Shown one piece after another: positions 19,001-25,220 of a stretch of 64,000 bases of DNA. The notes beneath the pieces were generated by a model. That model was not told the DNA's origin. It ran no database searches and saw only the letters and a program-made list of their open reading frames with translations. Positions within the stretch are counted from its first letter, which is position 1; every line of letters begins with the position of its first letter. This stretch comes from Desulfobacula sp. (lineage in GTDB: Bacteria > Desulfobacterota > Desulfobacteria > Desulfobacterales > Desulfobacteraceae): contig JAMPXP010000003.1 of assembly GCA_023701135.1 (NCBI GenBank), positions 62,001 to 126,000 of the forward strand, read 5' to 3'. Both the position numbers and the translations under genes were made by a program.

Positions 19001-19891
19001 CTTGGTATTTCAAAGGATTCCGAAATTGACAAAACCGTCTTTGGCCTGCGGAAGATTCTCTTTGAGCAATGCATGCTCAAATGGGGGTGGGATAAAACAA
19101 GGATATTTGACATAGGCGGGTTTAAAACCTGGCAATACCCTGATATTGCTAAGCTCTCCTCCTTTATAGAAAAATTCATGATCCGGAAATACAAACAGAT
19201 TAATATCAGCTTTGAGCAGAATTTCAAGGAAAGGTTCAGGATCAGTTCGGAAGATAGGACTGTTCTGGGCCGGAAAATCTTTATCGAATTCTCAAAACAA
19301 CCCGGCAAGGTAGGCAAGGTTCTTCTCATATCAAGAAGCGACAGGCATTTCCAGGGATTACAATTAAAATATGTGAAAGATATTGTAAAAACAGGTACCT
19401 GGGAACTTATTAACAGAAATACCAAATCCCATCAAACCCAGGAGGAATCTCTGGTCAAAGCTCATACCATTGAAGAAATCGGTGCTTGGCTGATGAACAA
19501 TGGCCTCTATAACAAAGACGCTGTAGTGCATCTGGTCCCAAATCCCACCTATGTGACCTTTGACGACATCCGTAAATTATTTAAATCCATGTATGAGTTT
19601 TTCAGCCCTGGTCTGGGGAAAGAGATCGGTTTTGATCAATTGCTCTTGAAAAGCAGGGTCGTTTCGTTGTTTATTTCCATCAATTTTTATGCGCCCCGAC
19701 AACAGCATCATATTACCGAATATACGGCTGTTCACATGAATTCATGGGGGGAGATGTTTTGCAGCTCCTTTTATTCGGAAAAGGGGTTCACTTCCCTTGA
19801 AGAAACCCAAGAGGATATTTTGCAAAGAATAGGTATTAAAAAATTTCCTTTACATACAGCGTATTATTTTTCAAAAGGAGTTGCACGATAA
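16022..19891 (+). CDS. Class I adenylate cyclase with N-terminal helical repeats and pentapeptide repeats
   Basis: Very large protein of 1289 residues, about 1.5 times a normal class I cyclase. Residues 1 to about 460 are alpha-helical with HEAT-like stretches ('LKALAMLSAKVSSDLLVDIL'). About 465-625 is a pentapeptide-repeat right-handed helix (many A/C-x-F-x-x-x-x-F units such as 'FDSARFDDAIF', 'FKNCSFQNASVF'). The C-terminal half is the class I cyclase: nucleotidyltransferase signature 'GSTGSIAQTSDSDIDYWVC', with the GS at about residue 760 and the metal-binding D-x-D at 772/774, followed by family features ('YGASIWQMFKWLKSPFKSVIKMALLEKYS'). Predicted product is 3',5'-cAMP. No membrane segment; probably cytoplasmic. 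The cyclase call is strong; the role of the repeat regions (partner binding or regulation) is inferred. Confidence 0.88.
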   Translation: METGKNKHNDPDIMIKWNHFSEEEKIMAIRDSAELDPEMAINPAFSGITSYHFALRNEAKKALERIRLQINSLLTDVENKEHYLKGMKASASVCYRIYTAIRPDMPQNEIGYFFKLLLEFQGKGPYFAYMVLYKGILRLDALEQTMNGVSDFRRLALVNQYLQASPGIRLKFGFPFVRILRSIKQREAVIQFYAGLFDRQQDADPFLNNISSDLRDPGKIQAIELQSHSPEVKIRSLKALAMLSAKVSSDLLVDILTTENVPKVRFTIFEIIENSSMGTYADLFDPVWGILYKCDKKEAVKAFKALVVSGKHPLYTLLEMVRKGYPSLMPMIYNEISNFSRISFFFIQDIALNKEKYLNANVDVNLACVLGMIQKRPERVVRILKKYDNITKDGIREGITRFIEKTKDLLSKEKDSIETEFEPIVQKISQESIKDTGIIRALFKEPIDKKIEKLKKNIPGEILHFDGETIKNTNLSSCEFMVSHYFFHSCVFDRCDLSRSVFTKPDFKKSIFYNTDMRQAQFDSARFDDAIFINVNAEGAVFKNCSFQNASVFNCSFNHAQLQDALFLNAVISKTSFNQTNLSGACFAFSKISALSFVGSNINQADFSEVASRFCRFPSSSKAVIRTENIDYNARQFQLSWEDIPQINEEILKQINTLIFSEFIHYGELKFLKQNQFSLLTAFDIFQDRQADLFQIIPFLLHENIAFPGIDSIDMKTPAGIYDYLPSPETQEVIRRYIKKEQILARWSLNPLIEGVFTIGSTGSIAQTSDSDIDYWVCINEQQFNPDTVKLFQKKLEMIEHMAWKWFRTKVTFFLVDIVKAKNNEFGDSTLESSGSAQSRLLKEEFYRTMIHVAGKIPLWSVLPTSISLHYYNTILASISEVPIFMRYLDLGDIHAIPTSEYYGASIWQMFKWLKSPFKSVIKMALLEKYSYEYGKESLLCNKYKDEWMNSGTRLQLAQNDSYYILLNNLIRYFENAEDRDTVSLLLTCFFLKLGISKDSEIDKTVFGLRKILFEQCMLKWGWDKTRIFDIGGFKTWQYPDIAKLSSFIEKFMIRKYKQINISFEQNFKERFRISSEDRTVLGRKIFIEFSKQPGKVGKVLLISRSDRHFQGLQLKYVKDIVKTGTWELINRNTKSHQTQEESLVKAHTIEEIGAWLMNNGLYNKDAVVHLVPNPTYVTFDDIRKLFKSMYEFFSPGLGKEIGFDQLLLKSRVVSLFISINFYAPRQQHHITEYTAVHMNSWGEMFCSSFYSEKGFTSLEETQEDILQRIGIKKFPLHTAYYFSKGVAR

Positions 19892-19895
19892 TCTT

Positions 19896-20570
19896 TTATG
19901 AACAGGAATTGAAATCCACCACCCGTCTGACTATTTCATCGGGATCATCACTGAGATAAAAAAGATTCAGGTCTTTTTCAGAGATCATTTTTTCCGCCAA
20001 AAGTTTTTCTTTAACCCAATGAATCAGACCTCTCCAGTAATCTTTTCCCACAAGAATCACAGGCGTTTTCCGGATACGGCGGGTTTGAATAAGCGTTATG
20101 GTCTCAAAGAGTTCATCCAGGGTTCCAAAGCCCCCGGGCATGATAATATAGGCTTGAGCATATTTTATAAACATGACCTTACGAACAAAAAAATATTTAA
20201 ATTCCAGTTGGGTCGTAGCATAGGAATTGGGTTTTTGTTCAAAGGGAAGCATAATGTTCAACCCTATGGAATCTGAATTTTCCTCGGATGCGCCTTTGTT
20301 GGCAGCTTCCATGATGCCGCCACCGCCACCGGTAATGACGGCATACCCATTTTTTGCGAATACCCTGGCCAGGTCTTCCGCTTTTTTATAATACGGATGA
20401 TCCGGGTTTGTTCGGGCTGATCCGAAGATTGATACAGCGGGTCCAAGATGTCGCAGCCCGTCAATTCCTTCAACAAATTCTCCCATAATTTTAAACAATC
20501 GCCACGACTCGCCGGATTTAAAATCGTTGATAGGATATTTCCCATTCGTATTTTGTTTTTCCAGTTCCAT
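19896..20570 (-). CDS. LOG-family protein (TIGR00730-type, Rossmann fold)
   Basis: About 224 residues from the ATG at 20570; an earlier ATG at 20630 would add 20 residues ('MRVSLSCVTIESLINRSAEK') that do not look like the family, and neither has a strong Shine-Dalgarno. Family motifs: 'VSIFGSARTNPDHPYY', 'AVITGGGGGIMEAANKGA' and the nucleotide-binding 'IMPGGFGTLDELFETITLIQT' (the PGGxGTxxE box). Such proteins are cytokinin-riboside monophosphate phosphoribohydrolases or related nucleotide hydrolases; the bacterial substrate is often unknown, and annotation as lysine decarboxylase is obsolete. Its stop is 4 bases from the adenylate cyclase stop (convergent). Confidence 0.9.
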   Translation of the reverse strand: MELEKQNTNGKYPINDFKSGESWRLFKIMGEFVEGIDGLRHLGPAVSIFGSARTNPDHPYYKKAEDLARVFAKNGYAVITGGGGGIMEAANKGASEENSDSIGLNIMLPFEQKPNSYATTQLEFKYFFVRKVMFIKYAQAYIIMPGGFGTLDELFETITLIQTRRIRKTPVILVGKDYWRGLIHWVKEKLLAEKMISEKDLNLFYLSDDPDEIVRRVVDFNSCS

Positions 20571-20703
20571 TTTTTCCGCTGACCTGTTTATTAATGATTC
20601 GATAGTAACGCATGATAAGGAAACCCGCATGAGATGGACTTATCATTAGATGATGATCCCTATCATACAAAAGAAGAACAGTCAACCTGCGCTCATCCTG
20701 ACA

Positions 20704-20730
20704 TTGACTTTTTCACCGGAAAGAGATAAA
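20704..20730 (+). promoter_or_regulatory. Possible sigma-70 promoter for ptsH
   Basis: A TTGACT box at 20704-20709 is followed by GATAAA at 20725-20730 with a 15-base spacer, shorter than ideal. It is the best candidate in the divergent LOG/ptsH space and would start transcription about 20 bases before the ptsH ATG. Confidence 0.35.
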
Positions 20731-20758
20731 CAAAATTAATTTTTTTTCTTAAGAAAGA

Positions 20759-21052
20759 ATGATATTGAGAGACAGCAGTACAATTACCCGCACAACATCG
20801 GTAAAAAATGAGTTGGGAATGCATGCAAGACCTGCATCCAGAATCGCACAGATGGCCGGATTAGCCCGGTCTTGCATCTGGATTCATGCAAATTCAACAC
20901 GGGTGGATGCAACCAGCACCCTTGATATACTAATGCTTTGCGCGGTTAAAGGAACACAGATAGCGGTTGAAATTGAAAATCAGAAGGATATGGATGTTTT
21001 AAATCAGATCATTGATTTTTTTGAAACCGGTTTCGGAGAATCACAGAAATGA
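20759..21052 (+). CDS. ptsH: Phosphocarrier protein HPr
   Basis: Protein of 97 residues. The phosphorylation site is His22 in 'NELGMHARPASRIAQ', equivalent to His15 of the classic HPr; the regulatory serine is also kept, Ser53 in 'VDATSTLDILML' (equivalent to Ser46). Seven extra residues precede the usual start. It accepts phosphate from enzyme I, encoded by the next gene, which overlaps by 4 bases. No EII sugar permease gene is present nearby, so a regulatory or incomplete PTS is possible. Confidence 0.94.
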   Translation: MILRDSSTITRTTSVKNELGMHARPASRIAQMAGLARSCIWIHANSTRVDATSTLDILMLCAVKGTQIAVEIENQKDMDVLNQIIDFFETGFGESQK

Positions 21053-22824
21053 ACGTATCAGTTTCCGGACAGATCAGCATCAGAGGAATCAGCGGCTCAC
21101 CCGGTATTTGCATTGGAAAGGCCTATCTTGTTGATAAGGAAGGGGTTAATCTGATCAAACGATATCCGATCAGTGATGCCCAGATTTCCAAAGAAATAGA
21201 CAGATTCAAACAGGCTGTATCAAAGGCCAAAAATGATTATGCAAGAATTATCGAATCCATTGACAAAACCATAGAAGATAATCTGGATATCCTTGAGACC
21301 CATATGGCGCTTTTTGAGGATAAGATGCTTTACGGAAGAACCATCGAAGCCATTTCAACCGATAAGATTAATGCGGAATGGGCATTGAGAAAAGTCTCCC
21401 GGAGAGCCAAGGACATGTTTCAACAGATTGATGATCCATATCTGAAGGCCAGGGTGAATGACATTGACCAGGTAACGGATAAAATCATGTCCAGCCTTTT
21501 TGGTGCTGAAGACAAAAAGATCTCGGATATCAACAAACGGGTTATTCTTGTGGCCCAGGATCTATCTCCAGCAGAGGCAAGTCAGATCCAGCTCGAAAGG
21601 ATTAAAGGGTTTGTGACCGATAGGGGAGGAAAAGATTCCCATACCAGTATTGTTGCAAAGTCTTTGAAAATCCCTTCCGTTCTGGGGCTGGGCAAGGCCA
21701 TGGTAAGTGTTAAAAATGATGATATTCTTATCGTTGACGGATCAGACGGCCTTTTGATCATCAATCCGGATGAAGATACGCTTTTCCAGTATGAAGAACG
21801 TCTGACAAAATTTGAAGCTTACAGGGCCGGCCTGGAAAGAGAATCTCATCTGCCCGCCGTGACAAAAGACGGGGTTGTTTTAAATCTCATGGCCAATATA
21901 GAGCTTGTGGAAGAAGTCGTTGCCGCAAAAGACTATGGTGCCAAAGATATCGGGCTTTTCAGGACGGAGTTCTTATATCTTGACCTCAGACGGTTTCCAA
22001 CCGAGGATGAACTTTTCTGTAAATATAAAGAACTGGTGGAACTCATGTCGCCTCACAGCGTCACCATCCGGACCCTTGACATTAACGGGGACAAGGTGAA
22101 TCCCTATCTGTCCATTGTTGAAGAAGCCAACCCCTCTCTGGGATTAAGGGCTGTTCGCTTTTGTCTTGAAAATGAACCCGTGTTTGTCACGCAATTGAAG
22201 GCGATTTTAAGGGCTGCTGCCATTGGGAATATTAAGTTGCTCATCCCCATGATTTCATGTGTTGAAGAAATTATTCAGGTGAAACAGGCCCTGGGAAAAG
22301 CCATCCATGAACTTGAGCAGGAAAAGAAATTTTTTAATAAGGATATCCCTCTCGGTGTCATGATCGAAGTGCCGTCAGCAGCCATTATGGCCGATCATCT
22401 TGCCGAACATGTAGATTTTTTCAGCATCGGCACCAATGACCTCATCCAGTATGCCTTGGCCATTGACAGGCGGAACCCTCAGGTTGCCCATCTTTATCAG
22501 GCATTAAACCCGGCAGTGCTGAGAATGATAAAGATGACCTGTGATGCGGCAAAAAAACAAGGAATAGATATCGTCATGTGTGGGGAGATGGCAGGGGATC
22601 CCATTAATATTCCGATTCTTATCGGATTGGGCCTGACCCATCTTTCCATGAATTCCGCATCCATTCCTTTGGTTAAAAATATGATACGCAATATTGACAG
22701 CAGGACGGCTGAAAGCAGCATGGAAAAAATCATGGGGTTGAAGACCGTGAAAGAGATCACGGACTATATCATCAATGAATATAAAGACATACTCCCTTTT
22801 CAGGGAACAAACGAAAGCTTATGA
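21049..22824 (+). CDS. ptsI: Phosphoenolpyruvate-protein phosphotransferase (PTS enzyme I)
   Basis: Protein of 591 residues, normal length for EI and without the N-terminal GAF domain of the nitrogen-type EI. The phospho-histidine is His198 in 'DRGGKDSHTSIVAKSLKIPSVLG'. PEP-binding barrel motifs: 'GLFRTEFLYL', 'IRTLDINGDKVNP', 'NPSLGLRAVRFCL', 'IPLGVMIEVPSA', 'FFSIGTNDLIQYALAIDR' and the catalytic Cys in 'VMCGEMAGDP'. It transfers phosphate from PEP to HPr. It overlaps ptsH and smpB by 4 bases each (ATGA junctions), so the three are translationally coupled. Confidence 0.96.
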   Translation: MNVSVSGQISIRGISGSPGICIGKAYLVDKEGVNLIKRYPISDAQISKEIDRFKQAVSKAKNDYARIIESIDKTIEDNLDILETHMALFEDKMLYGRTIEAISTDKINAEWALRKVSRRAKDMFQQIDDPYLKARVNDIDQVTDKIMSSLFGAEDKKISDINKRVILVAQDLSPAEASQIQLERIKGFVTDRGGKDSHTSIVAKSLKIPSVLGLGKAMVSVKNDDILIVDGSDGLLIINPDEDTLFQYEERLTKFEAYRAGLERESHLPAVTKDGVVLNLMANIELVEEVVAAKDYGAKDIGLFRTEFLYLDLRRFPTEDELFCKYKELVELMSPHSVTIRTLDINGDKVNPYLSIVEEANPSLGLRAVRFCLENEPVFVTQLKAILRAAAIGNIKLLIPMISCVEEIIQVKQALGKAIHELEQEKKFFNKDIPLGVMIEVPSAAIMADHLAEHVDFFSIGTNDLIQYALAIDRRNPQVAHLYQALNPAVLRMIKMTCDAAKKQGIDIVMCGEMAGDPINIPILIGLGLTHLSMNSASIPLVKNMIRNIDSRTAESSMEKIMGLKTVKEITDYIINEYKDILPFQGTNESL

Positions 22825-23285
22825 ATTCAGATTTTGTAAAACTAATAGCAACCAATAAAAAAGCCTGGCACAATTATACCATTGAGTCGGAATATGAAGC
22901 AGGAATTGTTCTTGCCGGGACTGAAGTGAAATCTATCCGCAAAGGAGGGGTCAGCTTCCAGGACGCCTATGCCGAAATTAAGAACGGGGAAATTTTCCTG
23001 AGGCAGCTTCATATTTCGCCTTATAAATATGCCTATTACAGTAATCATGAAGCCTTGAGGACCCGGAAGCTTCTTTTTCATCACTATGAGATTAAAAAGC
23101 TTCTGGCAAAGATAAAAGAAAGGGGTTACACGCTGGTGCCTTTAAAAATTTATTTTAGAAATGACAAGATCAAGGTGTTAATCGGGCTTTGCAGGGGGAA
23201 AAAACTATACGATAAGCGGGAATCCATAAAGCAGAAAGACATAAAACGGGAAATGGACAGAGACTACAAAAAAAAATCTAATTAG
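22821..23285 (+). CDS. smpB: SsrA-binding protein SmpB
   Basis: Protein of 154 residues that binds tmRNA and mimics the codon-anticodon part in the stalled ribosome. Conserved blocks: 'NKKAWHNYTIESEYEAGIVLAGTEVKSIRKG', 'DAYAEIKNGEIFLRQLHISPY', 'LVPLKIYFRNDKIKVLIGLCRGKKLYDKRE', and a basic C-terminal tail ('KQKDIKREMDRDYKKKSN'). Overlaps ptsI by 4 bases. Its RNA partner, the ssrA gene, begins 66 bases downstream, so both halves of trans-translation are adjacent. Confidence 0.97.
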   Translation: MNSDFVKLIATNKKAWHNYTIESEYEAGIVLAGTEVKSIRKGGVSFQDAYAEIKNGEIFLRQLHISPYKYAYYSNHEALRTRKLLFHHYEIKKLLAKIKERGYTLVPLKIYFRNDKIKVLIGLCRGKKLYDKRESIKQKDIKREMDRDYKKKSN

Positions 23286-23295
23286 CTTGTCAATA

Positions 23296-23324
23296 TTGAC
23301 TTTTCAAGCACTTAAGATTATATT
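23296..23324 (+). promoter_or_regulatory. Sigma-70 promoter of the tmRNA gene
   Basis: TTGACT at 23296-23301, a 17-base spacer, and TATATT at 23319-23324. Transcription would start about 20 bases before the mature tmRNA 5' end, leaving a short leader to be removed. It begins 11 bases after the smpB stop. Confidence 0.65.
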
Positions 23325-23351
23325 ATCGGAAAATCTGATCTTTTAAAATTT

Positions 23352-23710
23352 GGGGGCGTAATGGCTTCGACGGAGATTTTGAGGCCTGAGGTAGCATACC
23401 GAGCTTTTTGTCAGCTCGTAAAACCTGGCAAAACATAAATATAATCGCAGACGATTATAACTACGCTGTAGCTGCTTAAGGCAGCTTCCGTCCTGCTGAA
23501 ATCCTTCCTGCAGATTTCAGGCCAGGGCGTCGACTTTGCAGGATCGCTTATTAAGGGCACCTGAACTTTAAAAGCTAAACTTTTCAGGATATATTGTCAT
23601 GTATCCATCTCATAGGAGACAGGGCAACGAATCATAAATTTTGAGATAAGTATGTAGAAGCCCAGGTTGATTGTTTTCGGACGCGGGTTCAACTCCCGCC
23701 GCCTCCACCA
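23352..23710 (+). ncRNA. ssrA: Transfer-messenger RNA (tmRNA)
   Basis: The 5' end GGGGGCG (23352-23358) pairs with CGCCTCC (23700-23706) to form a 7-bp tRNA-like acceptor stem containing one G-U pair, followed by an encoded ACCA ending at 23710. The T arm 'GGTTCAACTCC' is present before the 3' end, and the early 'TGGCTTCGACG' box is typical of tmRNA. The tag frame runs from 23447 to a TAA at 23477-23479 and encodes ADDYNYAVAA, ending in the usual protease-recognised Ala-Ala. About 359 nt. It rescues stalled ribosomes with SmpB, encoded just upstream. Confidence 0.97.
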
Positions 23711-23717
23711 ATTATTA

Positions 23718-23751
23718 AGCCTGAAACCATTATGGTTTCAGGCTGTTTTTT
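23718..23751 (+). terminator. Rho-independent terminator of the tmRNA gene
   Basis: A perfect 12-bp inverted repeat (23718-23729 with 23733-23744, 3-base loop) followed by GTTTTTT. It lies 8 bases after the tmRNA 3' end. Confidence 0.92.
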
Positions 23752-23822
23752 ATGAGGCCGGGAAAATATATCTGAAAAAGGCTGGACGATGAATTTGCAT
23801 GGTTTTTTTGACACAAGCCGGA

Positions 23823-23987
23823 TTATTTGTCAGACTTTGATTTCCTCCGGTCTATGCCGCTTCGTTTATCTTCTTCCTTTGGAATAAAATATTTAACAAA
23901 GTCTTCTGATCGTTTATCGTTTGAATCCCGACGATCTTTTTCTATCCGTTTTTCTTTCTTTTTTACCATATCCCACCCCATTTCCAT
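23823..23987 (-). CDS. Small, highly charged DRR-motif protein, function unknown
   Basis: About 54 residues from the ATG at 23987; internal ATGs at 23981 and 23969 are also possible and none has a strong ribosome-binding site. The protein is almost all charged residues with short DRR units: 'RIEKDRRDSNDKRS' and 'KRSGIDRRKSKSDK'. The phrase KRSGIDRR recalls a short basic signature seen near PilZ-like or signalling proteins, but I cannot assign a family. A second protein with repeated DRR units is encoded at 46677-47000. The coding status is plausible, not proven. Confidence 0.45.
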   Translation of the reverse strand: MEMGWDMVKKKEKRIEKDRRDSNDKRSEDFVKYFIPKEEDKRSGIDRRKSKSDK

Positions 23988-24017
23988 TAATACTAGAAAT
24001 TGAGAGCATTTTATCAA

Positions 24018-24290
24018 TACTTTATTATGTAGATATCTCCTAAAAAAAGAAATTTGTCAAATAAATCATCGGCGATTCTGCTATTGCAATAGAACACATG
24101 AATATTGAGGTATTTTTTGTTTGTGAATCCGAAGGCTTTATAATATTTGACAATGGATATTGATTTATGTAATTAGGTCTATAATTTTATTGAAATGGCC
24201 TTTTAAAGGTATTTTCTAAAATTAAGAGACGGTTAGCGATAAGGAATGTAAATTTTACAGACATTTTGATTCAGGTGGAGATCATTGGCT
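24018..24290. other. Intergenic region before the methyltransferase gene
   Basis: AT-rich, no credible gene. It contains a perfect TATAAT at 24180-24185 and a TTGACA at 24147-24152, but they are 27 bases apart and so do not form one normal promoter; either may belong to a different start. A GGTGGAG ribosome-binding site lies just before the methyltransferase start. Confidence 0.5.
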
Positions 24291-25205
24291 ATGGAACATC
24301 ATCTTGCTTTTCTCAGAGAACTTGTTAAAAAGGGGGGGCCGGACTCATCGGAATATCATGAGCTGACAAGCTGGCTTGAAACCATCCATGCTGAATTCAA
24401 AACCGGTATAATAAGTGAAAAGGATCTCCAATTGCTGCGGGATGAGATGGGTGAAGCCTTATCTATCCTGACCCTTCAAGGATTTGTGTATCATAAACCC
24501 CATGGATATCCCGGTGATTATGAAATTATCGAAAAAATTTATCTTGAACACACATCAAATGACCCGGAGTTGAGAAAATGGGATCTTTATTTTCAGCTTC
24601 AGAAAGCTCCCCTGGCGGTAAGAAACAGGAAACAATATTTTCTTGATCTTTTAAACAGCCTTGAGAAGACAGATACCGGCAATTCCGGAAAACGGGTGTT
24701 AAATATTGCAAGCGGGCCTGCCAGAGATCTTTTTGAATTTTTTTCTCAGGGAAAGGGCAGGACCCTTGTCTTTGACAATGTGGAATTTGATCCCCTTGCC
24801 ATTTCCTATGCAAAAAATTTGTGTAAGGAGTTTATTGAACATATTCATTTTCTTCATACAAATGCCTTTGATTTCTCAACAACCAAAAAATACCGGCTGA
24901 TATGGTCAGCCGGCCTGTTCGACTACCTGAATGACAAAAAATTTATCTTTCTTTTAAATCATGTCCTCCCTTTGCTGGAAGATGATGGAGAGCTCGTGGT
25001 CGGCAATTTTTCACCTAAAAATCCGACCTTGCCCTATATGGAAATTGTCGGTGACTGGAGATTAAGACACCGGACGCGGGAACAATTGTTTTCTCTGGCG
25101 AAATCCTGTAATTTCAAAGATGAAGATATCTGTATTGGGCAGGAGCCGGAGGGAGTGAATTTATTTCTCCATATGAAACGCGGAAAAGCTTTTATCAATC
25201 AATAG
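24291..25205 (+). CDS. SAM-dependent methyltransferase, possible fatty-acid methyl ester signal synthase
   Basis: About 304 residues. The ATG at 24291 is 10 bases from GGTGGAG; a TTG at 24285 is 4 bases from it and would add two residues. The N-terminal half is helical and carries 'LQGFVYHKPHGYPGDYEIIEKIY', a pattern I associate with bacterial methyltransferases annotated as extracellular-factor (3-hydroxypalmitate methyl ester) biosynthesis. The SAM-binding motif is 'KRVLNIASGPARDLFEFF' (about residues 140-157) with a later acidic strand end in 'LVFDNVEFDPLAI' and 'LIWSAGLFDYL'. It lies 15 bases before a large membrane hybrid kinase, so the two are probably an operon. The methyltransferase fold is well supported; the substrate is inferred from context only. 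Confidence 0.8.
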   Translation: MEHHLAFLRELVKKGGPDSSEYHELTSWLETIHAEFKTGIISEKDLQLLRDEMGEALSILTLQGFVYHKPHGYPGDYEIIEKIYLEHTSNDPELRKWDLYFQLQKAPLAVRNRKQYFLDLLNSLEKTDTGNSGKRVLNIASGPARDLFEFFSQGKGRTLVFDNVEFDPLAISYAKNLCKEFIEHIHFLHTNAFDFSTTKKYRLIWSAGLFDYLNDKKFIFLLNHVLPLLEDDGELVVGNFSPKNPTLPYMEIVGDWRLRHRTREQLFSLAKSCNFKDEDICIGQEPEGVNLFLHMKRGKAFINQ

Positions 25206-25220
25206 CAAGGATATGACAAT

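Noticed and set aside
23352-23710. tRNA-Ala gene
   Set aside because: The acceptor and T arm belong to the tmRNA, which contains a tag-encoding frame between its tRNA-like ends; there is no anticodon arm.
24147-24185. TTGACA and TATAAT before the methyltransferase gene as one promoter
   Set aside because: The boxes are 27 bases apart, too far for a sigma-70 promoter; either may be part of a different promoter, but the partner box is poor in both cases.
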